In this document: one piece after another, positions 1 to 8,218 of the stretch | Layout of the letters: each line of letters starts with the position of its first letter | Numbering within the stretch: the stretch's first letter is position 1 | Made by a program: the position numbers and the translations under genes | Origin: Chryseobacterium sp. JUb7 | GTDB taxonomy: Bacteria > Bacteroidota > Bacteroidia > Flavobacteriales > Weeksellaceae | Length of the DNA stretch: 64,000 bases | Direction of reading: 5' to 3' | NCBI RefSeq assembly: GCF_024806495.1 | Contig: NZ_JANUFF010000007.1 | Span: forward strand, 62,001 to 126,000 | Notes under the pieces: generated by a model | Database searches by the model: none | Told to the model about the DNA's origin: nothing | What the model saw: the letters and a program-made list of their open reading frames with translations, nothing else

Positions 1-53
1 AAACTGAAGACCCTCTTACTTTTAAAGCCTATTTCGATCCTCAGTCACATTAA
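1..53 (+). CDS. Possible 3' end of an upstream gene (partial)
   Basis: The frame beginning at base 3 is open to the window edge and stops with TAA at 51-53; its last residues read DPLTFKAYFDPQSH. A second frame is also open and stops at 58-60, so the frame choice is uncertain. A strong plus-strand terminator 30 bp further on supports a plus-strand gene ending here. The product cannot be named from so few residues. Confidence 0.35.
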   Translation, partial: TEDPLTFKAYFDPQSH

Positions 54-82
54 AAAGTAACATTTACACATAAAAAACTACC

Positions 83-110
83 AATCCTTTAAGAAATTAA
101 AGGATTTTTT
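83..110 (+). terminator. Intrinsic terminator
   Basis: A perfect 10-bp stem (83-92 with 97-106) around a GAAA loop is followed by a T run. It probably ends the transcript of the gene that leaves the window on the left. Confidence 0.75.
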
Positions 111-146
111 CTTTCCTAGTTTTTAATAAACCAAATTATAATAACC

Positions 147-1232
147 GTGCAACCAATTACCAAATCAGCCTGCTTAGCGACCTTGCTATTATTTCAGATC
201 TTTTATTCTCAGAAGATATCTAAAAAACTGGAATATAAAATTGACAGTACTATTTTATCTGAATTTAAAGATAAAGACGAACCCGGTGGAGTTTTTATGG
301 TAGCTCAGAAAGGGAAAAATCTGTATAGAAAAGCATTTGGAAAGGCTAATCTTGAACTGGAGGTGAATATGACTCCGGATCATGTTTTTCAGATCGGTTC
401 CATGACAAAACAATTTACGGCGATTTCTATACTGATTCTGGAAGAACAGGGAAAACTTAATGTAAATGATCCCATTTCAAAGTATATTAAAGACTATCCT
501 TCAGGCGATAAAATCACCATTCACCATTTGCTGACCCATACTTCCGGAATTAAAGATTTCACAAAAATGAAAACCCTCTCATCGATTGCCCAAAAAGACA
601 TGAAACCTGAAATAATGGTAGATTTCTTCAAAAATGAACCTGTTGATTTCGCACCAGGAGAAAAATTTGAATATAATAATTCAGGATATGTGGTGTTAGG
701 CTATATCATAGAGCTGATTTCGGGAGATTCTTATGAAAGCTTTATCAAAAAAAATATTTTCGAAAAAGCAGGAATGACCCATTCTTATTATGCAACCGAT
801 CGACAGATTGTACCTAAAAGAGCCTATGGATATCATAAAAAAGAATCTGGATATGTGAATAAAACAATGATCAGTTTCAGCATTCCATTTTCTTCCGGGT
901 CCCTTATGTCGACTGTTGACGATATGCTGAAGTGGCAGAATGCTTTATCACAAAATACCTTATTAACCTCAATAGAATCACAAAAAGCCTTTCAGAAATA
1001 CACATTGAATAATGGTGAAAAGTTTACCTATGGATATGGATGGCACCTTAAAGATATCAACGGAATATCTACCAGAGAACACGGTGGAAGCATTTTTGGA
1101 TTTAAAAGCATGGGCGTTTACATTCCTGAACAGGACATCTATGTCATTGGATTCAGCAACTGCGACTGCCACTCTCCCACTGAGATCACGAGAAATATAG
1201 CAAAAATGGTTTTGGAAAATATGAAAAATTAA
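147..1232 (+). CDS. Serine beta-lactamase/DD-peptidase-like hydrolase, secreted
   Basis: The 361-residue protein belongs to the Beta-lactamase (PF00144) family, which includes class C beta-lactamases, DD-peptidases and esterases. Seen: a hydrophobic N-terminal signal ending near residue 22, the SxxK motif S85-M-T-K88 with the nucleophilic serine, a YNN motif near residue 177, and an HGG motif near residue 315 in place of KTG. The start is GTG (147); no in-frame ATG lies close enough to keep the signal peptide. The family does not allow the substrate to be called; esterase or peptidase is as likely as beta-lactamase. It stands alone, with the VOC gene 47 bp downstream. Confidence 0.85.
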   Translation: MQPITKSACLATLLLFQIFYSQKISKKLEYKIDSTILSEFKDKDEPGGVFMVAQKGKNLYRKAFGKANLELEVNMTPDHVFQIGSMTKQFTAISILILEEQGKLNVNDPISKYIKDYPSGDKITIHHLLTHTSGIKDFTKMKTLSSIAQKDMKPEIMVDFFKNEPVDFAPGEKFEYNNSGYVVLGYIIELISGDSYESFIKKNIFEKAGMTHSYYATDRQIVPKRAYGYHKKESGYVNKTMISFSIPFSSGSLMSTVDDMLKWQNALSQNTLLTSIESQKAFQKYTLNNGEKFTYGYGWHLKDINGISTREHGGSIFGFKSMGVYIPEQDIYVIGFSNCDCHSPTEITRNIAKMVLENMKN

Positions 1233-1279
1233 TCACAATTAATTAAATTAAAAACAGTCTGAAAAATTAAAAATCACCT

Positions 1280-1657
1280 ATGAAGACCAACCCTGTTATT
1301 TATTTTGAAATACCGGTTCATGACCTGATTCGTGCCGAGCAATTTTATACTTCTGTTTTCAATTTTAATTTTGAAAAGGAGATCATTGATCATTATGAAA
1401 TGGCTTTATTTCCATTTGAAGAAACAAAAAGCGGAATTACGGGAGCATTAGCAAAAGGAGATGTATACCAACCCACAAAAAAAGGAATCATCATTTATTT
1501 TAAAACTGAAAATATCGATCTTACTTTAGAAACAGTCTTAAAACATGGTGGAAAAATTTTATATCCTAAAAGAATCGATGAAAAATATGGCTTTGCTGTA
1601 GCAGAATTTGAAGATTCTGAAGGAAACAGAATTGCGTTACATGAAACGATACATTAA
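1280..1657 (+). CDS. VOC (glyoxalase/bleomycin-resistance) superfamily protein
   Basis: The 125-residue protein has the length and beta-alpha-beta pattern of a single vicinal-oxygen-chelate module pair. It opens with NPVIYFEIPVHDL, continues with a central GDVYQPTKKG stretch and closes with the family-typical end EDSEGNRIALHE. These proteins bind a metal and act as lyases, isomerases, dioxygenases or drug-binding proteins; the specific substrate cannot be read from sequence. It follows the beta-lactamase-like gene by 47 bp and may share its transcript. Confidence 0.8.
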   Translation: MKTNPVIYFEIPVHDLIRAEQFYTSVFNFNFEKEIIDHYEMALFPFEETKSGITGALAKGDVYQPTKKGIIIYFKTENIDLTLETVLKHGGKILYPKRIDEKYGFAVAEFEDSEGNRIALHETIH

Positions 1658-1778
1658 AAAAAACAGAATATCATCATTTGACTTTGATGAAACAAATTAA
1701 ATAATATACTCAATTTATGTAAAATTTTTCGCTACCTTAGTCTGAGAAATCACCAAAAACAAGGCATTACATAACATT

Positions 1779-2396
1779 ATGGCAGAAGAACTTTTTTTCA
1801 TAAAAACCAACCCTGTTGCTGCAAAAATTAATTTGTACAATAAGATTTGTCGTGAAGAAACTCAGGTTCTTAATTTTTTAAAAAATGATAAAAAAACCAG
1901 CCTGGAAATTATTAAAAACAAACTGACTGAGTCCGTTGAAAGCCTTAATAAGGAAGAACTCATATCAATAATAGACTGGTTTGAAAACGAGTATCAATCC
2001 GACAAAGAAGAAATAAAAACTCAGCTTTTCATTAATGGAATTGATGTTTTTTATGAGATTCCCCAGAAAGATCATGTGGATAATTTTCAAAAAATACTGT
2101 CTGATTACGAAAAAAATGCTCAATGCCATTTAAACTTCACGTTCAATTGTGACAGTTTTAATCAGTTTTTGATTTATGGAATATTTTATACAGGAATGGT
2201 CATTCAGGGTGAAGAAAATATTTTATCCCGGTATCTGAAATACGATCATCAGAAATTATTCTCTCTTGCGGAAAATCAGTTTAGTCTCAATGGTGTAGAC
2301 AAAGGAAATACAGATCATCTTTACCGCTATTTTACTGACCTTTATGACTTAACCAAGTTTTATAAAGGAAATATCATGAAACTTCATAATGATTAA
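1779..2396 (+). CDS. Hypothetical protein (205 aa)
   Basis: I do not recognise a family. The protein has no signal peptide or membrane segment and is rich in Lys, Glu, Asn and Phe, with a likely helical N-terminal half (residues 30-75, alternating Lys/Glu) and a more hydrophobic middle around IYGIFYTGMVIQGEE. Composition matches neighbouring chromosomal genes. It is flanked by about 120 bp of AT-rich sequence on both sides, so it is probably a single-gene unit. Cytoplasmic location is inferred. Confidence 0.7.
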   Translation: MAEELFFIKTNPVAAKINLYNKICREETQVLNFLKNDKKTSLEIIKNKLTESVESLNKEELISIIDWFENEYQSDKEEIKTQLFINGIDVFYEIPQKDHVDNFQKILSDYEKNAQCHLNFTFNCDSFNQFLIYGIFYTGMVIQGEENILSRYLKYDHQKLFSLAENQFSLNGVDKGNTDHLYRYFTDLYDLTKFYKGNIMKLHND

Positions 2397-2524
2397 AAAT
2401 CTCTCTCATCAGAAGCCATTCTTCTAGTTTTTTATCCATTATTTTTTTTAAGATTAATAAAATTATTTTCATCATAATGTAACATCACTCACCATTGAAT
2501 TGTCATTAGAGTAAAACATTACTC

Positions 2525-4909
2525 ATGAATAAAAAACTCGTTTTTCTTTTAAGCTTGGCATCTTCACCTTTTCTTTTAGCTCAAAGCATTGAAGGCACCA
2601 TTACTGACAGAGAAAATAAACCATCTGCAGAAACTGAGATTCTGGTCACAAAAGATGAGTTAAAGTTTTCTGCTATTACAGATGAAAAAGGGATTTTTAA
2701 AATACCGCTTAAAGAAAATGGAAATTATTTACTTGAAATTATCAAGGACGGAATAAAAACCAACAGCGAAAAAATTTCAGTTACCGGAAATACGAAAAAA
2801 GATTTTACCCTAAAAGAAGAAGCTCCTGCAACCGAGCAGAAAATAGAAGGAGTAACTATCACCGGGAAGAAAAAACTCTTTGAAAGAAAAGTTGACCGGT
2901 TGGTTTTCAATGTCGAAAATTCTGTTGCTTCACAGGGAATCGATGCGATTGAAGCATTGGCAAAGACTCCGATGGTACGGGCTACCGATGATGCCATTTC
3001 TATTGCAGGAAAAAGTAATGTGGCCATTATGGTCAATGACAGACTTTTGAATCTATCCGGCCAGGAGCTCATCAATTATTTAAAAACATTACGTTCAGAC
3101 GATATTGCAAAAATTGAAGTCATCACAACCCCGCCGGCAAAGTACGAAGCGGAGGGAAAAAGTGGACTTATTAATATCATTCTGAAGAAAAACACCAACT
3201 TAGGCTGGAATGGCTCCCTTCAGACTTCAGGAAGCTATTATTGGGGAAGACCTGCTGTTTCTACGAGAAGCGGGGTCAGTTTTAACTATCAGGGAAATAA
3301 ACTTTCTGTAACAACAAATCTATCTTTGGGAGACAATTTCTGGGAAAATACCTCTTATAATTACCTTAGTGGAACCAACGGCTACAACAATTACTGGAAC
3401 ACCGATACAAAAAGCTCCAGTAATTACCGCTATAAAGGCGGAAATGTAAAAGCTGAATACAAGCTGAATGATAAAAACCTTGTCGGAATCAATTACAATT
3501 ATTCCTATAGCAACCCTTTAGAAAAAGGAGAAAGCCGCTCAAAAATTTTCAGTGGGACCGATCAGAAAGATGTAGCTTCCAACTATCAGAATTTAAACAA
3601 AAGAAATGTTCATAACGCTTCCGCTTTTTATGATCTTAAACTTGACACACTGGGAAGTAAGTTAAGCTTATCTGCTAATCTGATGCTGAATAATTCTGAT
3701 GCCCGGAATTTTTATAATACCATTACAAACACTACAATTTCAACCTTTGCCAACCCAATCAGTAAGTACAGAATCTACTCCGGTCAGGCAGATCTTGAGA
3801 AAAATTTTAATAAGATCAAAACAGAATGGGGGGCAAAATATACAAAGATTAAAAACGATTCAGAATTTAATTTTTTTAATATCGAGGATAATCATTTTAT
3901 CATCAACGAAGGACGAACCAATACTTTTCTTTATGATGAAGAAAATTACGCAGTCTATGCTTCTGCAGGATTTAAAATCAGCGAAAAATGGGATGCTAAA
4001 GCAGGAATCCGTTATGAATATACTCGACTTGAAGGAGTCTCTATGAATGATGATACATCAGCAAAAATAAAGTATGGTAAATTTTTTCCAACCGCTTACA
4101 TAAGCTATAAAGCCAATGATAACAATACTTTTTCACTCAACTATTCCAGGAGGATTAGCCGTCCGTATTTTGGAAATTTAAATCCTTTTAAGTTTTATAC
4201 TTCCGAATTTGAATACAGCACCGGAAACCCGTATTTATTACCTTCTTTCTCGGATAATTTTGAATTTGGATATGTTTTTAAGAATAATTTTAATGTGACA
4301 CTTTATTATAATTATAACAAAGACAACTGGGACCGAATTCAATATTTGGAAGGAGCCGATCTGAAATACAGCATCGTAAAGAATTTTTATAATGAAAATC
4401 AGGCAGGAATTAATATTAGTTATAATTACAACAAATTAAAATGGCTTGAATCCAATGCTTTCGTCAATGGTTTTTATGCCAAATCAAATTCTTATGATCC
4501 GGATGCTCTGGCAGCGCCGGCCGGTTATGGTGCCAACTTCAATCTTGACAATAATTTCTTCCTGAACAAAGAAAAAACACTTACTCTGATGCTTGGACTA
4601 TGGGGAAATATCCCCAACCGAAGCGGAAATACTTATTTTAACGGAAATGCATCTGTATACACAGGCATGAAACTGAATCTAATGCAAAAGAACCTGATGA
4701 TCAATCTTTACATGAATGATGTTTTCAACACCAACAGATCAAAAGGAACAGAATATTATGCGACTTACGATGCAGTTTATTACTACAAGGGCATTACAAG
4801 AAACCTTTATCTTTCTGTAACCTATAAATTCGGAAACAACAATATCAAGGGAGCAACAAAACAGGTAAAATTTGAAGAATCAAGCAGAGCCGGGGGAAAT
4901 GGAAATTAA
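2525..4909 (+). CDS. Outer-membrane beta-barrel receptor, OMP_b-brl_3/TonB-dependent receptor family
   Basis: The 794-residue protein has a signal peptide (residues 1-19, ending LLAQ), an N-terminal carboxypeptidase-regulatory-like Ig fold (about 20-100), a plug-like domain (about 110-220, with IAGKSNVAIMVNDRLL and VITTPPAKYEAEGKSG), and a long beta-barrel rich in alternating aromatic strands. This order is typical of the OMP_b-brl_3 (PF14905) group of Bacteroidota. No SusD partner is next to it, so the ligand is unknown and glycan import is not supported. The C-terminus ends with a short Gly/Asn/Arg tail after the last barrel strand. Confidence 0.85.
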   Translation: MNKKLVFLLSLASSPFLLAQSIEGTITDRENKPSAETEILVTKDELKFSAITDEKGIFKIPLKENGNYLLEIIKDGIKTNSEKISVTGNTKKDFTLKEEAPATEQKIEGVTITGKKKLFERKVDRLVFNVENSVASQGIDAIEALAKTPMVRATDDAISIAGKSNVAIMVNDRLLNLSGQELINYLKTLRSDDIAKIEVITTPPAKYEAEGKSGLINIILKKNTNLGWNGSLQTSGSYYWGRPAVSTRSGVSFNYQGNKLSVTTNLSLGDNFWENTSYNYLSGTNGYNNYWNTDTKSSSNYRYKGGNVKAEYKLNDKNLVGINYNYSYSNPLEKGESRSKIFSGTDQKDVASNYQNLNKRNVHNASAFYDLKLDTLGSKLSLSANLMLNNSDARNFYNTITNTTISTFANPISKYRIYSGQADLEKNFNKIKTEWGAKYTKIKNDSEFNFFNIEDNHFIINEGRTNTFLYDEENYAVYASAGFKISEKWDAKAGIRYEYTRLEGVSMNDDTSAKIKYGKFFPTAYISYKANDNNTFSLNYSRRISRPYFGNLNPFKFYTSEFEYSTGNPYLLPSFSDNFEFGYVFKNNFNVTLYYNYNKDNWDRIQYLEGADLKYSIVKNFYNENQAGINISYNYNKLKWLESNAFVNGFYAKSNSYDPDALAAPAGYGANFNLDNNFFLNKEKTLTLMLGLWGNIPNRSGNTYFNGNASVYTGMKLNLMQKNLMINLYMNDVFNTNRSKGTEYYATYDAVYYYKGITRNLYLSVTYKFGNNNIKGATKQVKFEESSRAGGNGN

Positions 4910-4910
4910 C

Positions 4911-5267
4911 CTAAGAAATGACTGAAGTTTTTTTTCTGAAAAAATAATACCCCAATCCACCGATGGAATAAGCAACGATATCAAAAACATCTCCCGTAAA
5001 TCGATCTGAAATCATCGGACAAAAAACTTCAAATAAAAAAGATATATACAAAATTGATGTCAGTATAAATTTCAAATCGGGTTTCCATCGGAAGCCCGGT
5101 ATTTTGTTGACAATATACTCAATAAGATACGCATACATTGGTATGGTAATCAAATCCGTCAAATAATTATTGATAACGGGAATAATTATTCCGTTTTTTC
5201 GCAATAGAAATATAATAAGCCACATGGAGAGCCCTGATAAAAATCCGATAGAAAATTTTCTGTCCAT
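4911..5267 (-). CDS. Small multi-pass membrane protein, TetR-linked
   Basis: The 118-residue protein has about four hydrophobic segments (roughly residues 8-26, 34-52, 66-84 and 93-111) separated by short charged loops, and no recognised catalytic motif. Its ATG overlaps the stop codon of the preceding 45-codon gene by one base (TAATG), which suggests translational coupling. Both genes point away from the TetR gene and share the palindromic control region. A role in membrane stress, efflux or a VanZ-like function is possible but only inferred. Confidence 0.75.
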   Translation of the reverse strand: MDRKFSIGFLSGLSMWLIIFLLRKNGIIIPVINNYLTDLITIPMYAYLIEYIVNKIPGFRWKPDLKFILTSILYISFLFEVFCPMISDRFTGDVFDIVAYSIGGLGYYFFRKKTSVIS

Positions 5268-5404
5268 TACATATGAAAAATAGCCATAATAATTCCCACA
5301 ATCACCTGAACTATTTTTACCACAATTTCCTGAGGTTCTTTTTTACTGTTTTCTGACTGTTTCCCATCTTCTTTTTCATAATTAAACATTTTCTTCCCTT
5401 CCAT
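5267..5404 (-). CDS. 45-aa single-pass membrane micro-protein, coupled to the next gene
   Basis: The short ORF begins with ATG at 5404 and encodes a charged N-terminal half (Lys/Glu-rich, about residues 2-27) followed by one hydrophobic helix (about residues 28-43, IVVKIVQVIVGIIMAIF). Its stop codon overlaps the start of the four-segment membrane protein, forming a two-gene unit. A TAnnTTTG element reading leftwards lies at 5430-5423. The TetR-type palindrome covers that promoter, so expression is probably repressed by the divergent regulator. No family is recognised. Confidence 0.6.
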   Translation of the reverse strand: MEGKKMFNYEKEDGKQSENSKKEPQEIVVKIVQVIVGIIMAIFHM

Positions 5405-5427
5405 ATTTTAGATTTATATGGACAAAG

Positions 5428-5463
5428 ATATTAAAATTAGAACAATTGTTCTAATTTTAATAT
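5428..5463. promoter_or_regulatory. 36-bp perfect palindrome, probable TetR operator
   Basis: Every base from 5428 to 5463 is matched by its complement across the centre; the core is TTAGAACAATTGTTCTAA. It lies between the tetR gene and the divergent small membrane-protein genes. It covers the leftward -7 element and reaches the -33 region of the tetR promoter, so one dimer pair could control both directions. Confidence 0.75.
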
Positions 5464-5481
5464 TATTATTTAAAACTCTCT

Positions 5482-5489
5482 TATATTTG
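5482..5489 (+). promoter_or_regulatory. -7 element of tetR promoter (TATATTTG)
   Basis: An exact TAnnTTTG match sits five bases before the tetR ATG at 5495. Transcription would begin at or next to the start codon, implying a leaderless or nearly leaderless mRNA. No good TTG -33 element is seen; that region is the edge of the palindrome. Confidence 0.55.
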
Positions 5490-5494
5490 GGGGC

Positions 5495-6121
5495 ATGAAA
5501 ACCAAGGAAAAGATTTTAATAACAGCTTTACGTTTATTCAATGACAAGGGCTACCATGCGGTTACAACGAGGCATATTGCTACAGAATTGTCGATGAGTC
5601 CGGGAAATCTGCATTATCATTTTAAGCATTCTGAAGACCTTGTCAAACATCTTTTTAATGATTTGAAAGTTAAAATGGATCATCTTCTCGAAAATTTAAA
5701 AAACATAGAATATAAAGATCTTGAAACCCTTTATCATTATATAATTTCTACTTTTGAGATTTTGTATTCTTATCGATTTATATTTCTAAACTTTGTTGAC
5801 ATCCTAAGACAAATCCCCGAAATAGAATCTCAATACAAAAACTTAAATATCAGCAGAAAAGAAGAATTCCAATCTATTTTTTCAGATTTTCAAAAAAATA
5901 AAATCTTTAAAGAAAATATCCCCATCTTTATTTTAGACAGCCTCGTTACCCAAATTTTTATCATAGGAGATAATTGGATTGCATATAATAGCTTAACTCT
6001 AAAATTAAACAAAGAAAAAGCCCTTCAACAATATTCTGTAATTTTTTTAAACTTATTTTACCCCTGGCTGAATGATGATCAAAAAAAAATATACGAACTG
6101 AAATACATCACAGAAAAATAA
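5495..6121 (+). CDS. TetR/AcrR family transcriptional regulator
   Basis: The 208-residue protein has the TetR N-terminal helix-turn-helix: residues 1-25 (KEKILITALRLFNDKGYHAV), then TTRHIATELSMSPGNLHYHF with the typical recognition helix and HYHF end. The remainder is a helical ligand/dimer domain matching the TetR_C group common in Bacteroidota. It probably represses itself and the divergent membrane genes through the palindrome at 5428-5463. The effector is unknown; the length is normal for the family. Confidence 0.9.
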   Translation: MKTKEKILITALRLFNDKGYHAVTTRHIATELSMSPGNLHYHFKHSEDLVKHLFNDLKVKMDHLLENLKNIEYKDLETLYHYIISTFEILYSYRFIFLNFVDILRQIPEIESQYKNLNISRKEEFQSIFSDFQKNKIFKENIPIFILDSLVTQIFIIGDNWIAYNSLTLKLNKEKALQQYSVIFLNLFYPWLNDDQKKIYELKYITEK

Positions 6122-6213
6122 AAGGTATTTATTTTATTCATTGCAAAGTCCCCGTCAATAAAAATCATATAAAATTATGACAGCAAAGGAAGCCCTTATT
6201 CAATCCCGTGATG

Positions 6214-6241
6214 TTTGGATGTAAATAAATCTTTATCTTTG
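6214..6241 (+). promoter_or_regulatory. Promoter of the tyrS leader
   Basis: An exact TAnnTTTG (-7) element lies at 6234-6241 and a TTTG (-33) element at 6214-6217, spaced 16 bp, slightly short of the usual 17-23. Only seven bases separate the -7 element from the leader ATG at 6249. Confidence 0.6.
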
Positions 6242-6248
6242 CAAAACA

Positions 6249-6347
6249 ATGAAGCACTTAAATAACATATTACGTCTTCCATTTTTCAGCGAATATTATA
6301 ACCCGTTCTATCGTTCGGGAATATTTTCTATAGCTGCAATTCAGTAA
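6249..6347 (+). CDS. tyrS leader peptide (32 aa), Tyr/Phe-rich
   Basis: ATG at 6249 opens a 32-codon ORF ending TAA at 6345-6347. Its centre reads FFSEYYNPFYR, with tyrosine at codons 16, 17 and 21 and phenylalanine at 12, 13, 20 and 26. It lies between a promoter and an intrinsic terminator, directly ahead of tyrosyl-tRNA synthetase. That is the layout of a ribosome-mediated attenuator in which slow decoding of Tyr codons signals low charged tRNA-Tyr. Too short to be a conventional protein; inferred to act by its translation rather than its product. Confidence 0.65.
   Translation: MKHLNNILRLPFFSEYYNPFYRSGIFSIAAIQ
6313..6319 (+). promoter_or_regulatory. Candidate antiterminator arm (GTTCGGG)
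   Basis: This 7-mer within leader codons 22-24 is identical to bases 6386-6392 in the 3' arm of the terminator. It can therefore pair with the 5' arm at 6373-6379 (one G-U pair) in place of the terminator. It can also pair weakly with CCCG at 6302-6305, giving the three alternative structures of a classical attenuator. Confidence 0.5.
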
Positions 6348-6370
6348 AAATTTAATCTAAATTTATATAG

Positions 6371-6399
6371 AGCCCGGACATTTGTGTTCGGGCTTTTTT
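6371..6399 (+). terminator. Intrinsic terminator inside the tyrS leader (attenuator)
   Basis: A 10-bp stem (6371-6380 with 6385-6394, one G-U pair, GC-rich base) closes a TTTG loop and is followed by six T. It ends 20 bases before the tyrS ATG, so it would stop transcription before the gene unless prevented from folding. Confidence 0.8.
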
Positions 6400-6419
6400 A
6401 TGTCTAAAAACTTATCAAA

Positions 6420-7619
6420 ATGCTCAATCAATTAAAAGAAAATGTAGAAATTATTCTACCGGAAAACGGCTTACAACAGAAAATTCAGCAAGCCGAAGAA
6501 GAAAACAGAAAACTTATCATCAAACTGGGTTTTGATCCTACCGCTCCGGATTTACATCTGGGTCATGCCGTGGTATTGAAGAAATTAAAGCAATTTCAGG
6601 ATCTAGGACATCGGATTATCATCATCGTAGGAAGCTTCACCGCAAGAATCGGTGACCCTACCGGTAAAAACAAGGCACGAAAACCTTTAACAGGAGACGA
6701 AGTTCAGCATAATGCCCAAACCTATATCAACCAGCTTTCAAAGATCATTGATGTAGAAAAAACAGAAATTGTATTTAATTCCGACTGGCTGGATGCATTG
6801 AATTTTTCAGAGGTCATTCAGCTCATGTCGAAAGTAATGGTCGCTCAGCTCATGCACCGAACAGATTTTAATAAAAGGTATACAGAAAACACTCCCATTG
6901 CCATGCATGAACTCGTTTACCCTATTTTACAGGGATTTGATTCTGTTCAGATTAAATGCGATATTGAAATGGGCGGTACTGATCAGCTTTTTAACTGTAC
7001 CATGGGAAGACAGCTACAGGAAAGCCATCATCTGTCACCACAGATTGTCATGTGTATGCCTTTACTGAAAGGGCTTGACGGCAAAGAAAAAATGAGTAAA
7101 TCTTTGAATAATACCATAGGACTGACCGATGAGCCTAACGAAATGTTTGGAAAAACCCTATCAATCCCCGATTCTTTAATTAATGAATTTATTGACCTGG
7201 CAACAGATTTTTCATCTGAAGAAAAGCAAAACCTGAAATTAAAAATCGAATCCGGAGAAAACCCAATGAATATAAAAAAACTCATTGCTAAAAATATCAT
7301 TTCTCAATATCACACATCGGAATTGGCAGAGAAAGCAGAGGAATTTTTCAGTAACCAGTTCCAAAATAAAAATTTTGAAGAGAAAGTTTTTGAGCCCGTC
7401 TTTATTAATTCATTGTCTCATATAAACAATAAAATAACATTAATAGATCTTTGTCAGCAATTAAAAAACAACGAGAGTAAATCATTCATCCGACGGTTGA
7501 TTGAAAATGGCGGAGTTCAAATCAACAACCATAAAATAATCAATTCTAATGAGGAAATAGAAGTAATACAACACACAAAAATCAAAATTGGAAAAAGAAG
7601 TTTCTTTGAACTTTTGTAA
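6420..7619 (+). CDS. tyrS: Tyrosyl-tRNA synthetase
   Basis: The 399-residue class I synthetase charges tRNA-Tyr with tyrosine in the cytoplasm. Seen: the HIGH-type motif HLGH (residues 46-49), the KMSKS loop (224-228), a DQLFN segment in the catalytic core and a C-terminal S4 RNA-binding domain (about 350-398, SFIRRLIENGGVQINN). The length fits the S4-containing TyrRS group. It is preceded by the leader peptide and attenuator described separately, suggesting control by charged tRNA-Tyr. It has no T-box leader, as expected outside Firmicutes. Confidence 0.95.
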   Translation: MLNQLKENVEIILPENGLQQKIQQAEEENRKLIIKLGFDPTAPDLHLGHAVVLKKLKQFQDLGHRIIIIVGSFTARIGDPTGKNKARKPLTGDEVQHNAQTYINQLSKIIDVEKTEIVFNSDWLDALNFSEVIQLMSKVMVAQLMHRTDFNKRYTENTPIAMHELVYPILQGFDSVQIKCDIEMGGTDQLFNCTMGRQLQESHHLSPQIVMCMPLLKGLDGKEKMSKSLNNTIGLTDEPNEMFGKTLSIPDSLINEFIDLATDFSSEEKQNLKLKIESGENPMNIKKLIAKNIISQYHTSELAEKAEEFFSNQFQNKNFEEKVFEPVFINSLSHINNKITLIDLCQQLKNNESKSFIRRLIENGGVQINNHKIINSNEEIEVIQHTKIKIGKRSFFELL

Positions 7620-7672
7620 TAATGAAAAATAAAATAGATTTTTTAATATCTTAGTCAGAATAAGGAAATCCA

Positions 7673-8218
7673 ATGACCCAAAAAGAAATTTTCAGAATTA
7701 TAGAAGAGGAACTTCATGAGCAGAATGTAAAAACGACCATTTCTGAAGATGAAATCATATGGCTGGATCATTATGGTGCCGAGAACTTGGTATCTGGTTT
7801 TGCCATTGCTATTGGAAATAATGAAATGCTTGCCTGGTGGCAGCAGAATGAAGTGGGTAATGATCAGGTAAAAATGAGAATAAGAAAAGATCTCATTGTG
7901 ACTTGGCGTCCTCCGCTTAATACGATGTCTATGCCCTCATCAGGAGCTTCTTTTATTGAATTCTGTGGTAATTCTTTAATTTTGAAATATAGAGATAAGC
8001 ATCGCGCAAGAATTTTCATTTTCAATATCAATACATTAAGAGCAGAAGAAATTTTTTCAGAAGGATTTCAAAAAGTTATAAAATTAATTGGCAACGAATT
8101 ATTTATCCGTGATTATCTTGGTGATGAAATATTGAAAATAACCATATATCCTGAATATTTTGAAAAAGAAAATATTGATCATGATTATTTAATTACAAGA
8201 AATATTAATCTGGACTAA
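7673..8218 (+). CDS. Hypothetical protein (181 aa)
   Basis: No family is recognised. The protein is cytoplasmic by appearance: no signal peptide and no membrane segment. It contains a Trp-rich stretch (AWWQQNEVGNDQ), a middle TWRPPLNTMSMPSSGASF and a beta-rich second half in which short strands alternate with charged turns (KYRDKHRARIFIFNI). Such compact, acidic-ended proteins in accessory patches are often immunity proteins, but no toxin is next to it, so this is only a possibility. Confidence 0.65.
   Translation: MTQKEIFRIIEEELHEQNVKTTISEDEIIWLDHYGAENLVSGFAIAIGNNEMLAWWQQNEVGNDQVKMRIRKDLIVTWRPPLNTMSMPSSGASFIEFCGNSLILKYRDKHRARIFIFNINTLRAEEIFSEGFQKVIKLIGNELFIRDYLGDEILKITIYPEYFEKENIDHDYLITRNINLD

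Noticed and set aside
48-146. Possible RNA gene between the upstream gene end and the beta-lactamase-like gene
   Set aside because: The only structure is an ordinary terminator stem with a T run.
147-1232. Clinical-type class C beta-lactamase
   Set aside because: SxxK and YNN are present but the third motif is HGG rather than KTG, more in line with esterase/peptidase members.
1779-2396. RteC-like protein of a conjugative element
   Set aside because: The characteristic RteC residues could not be matched and no mobilisation genes are nearby.
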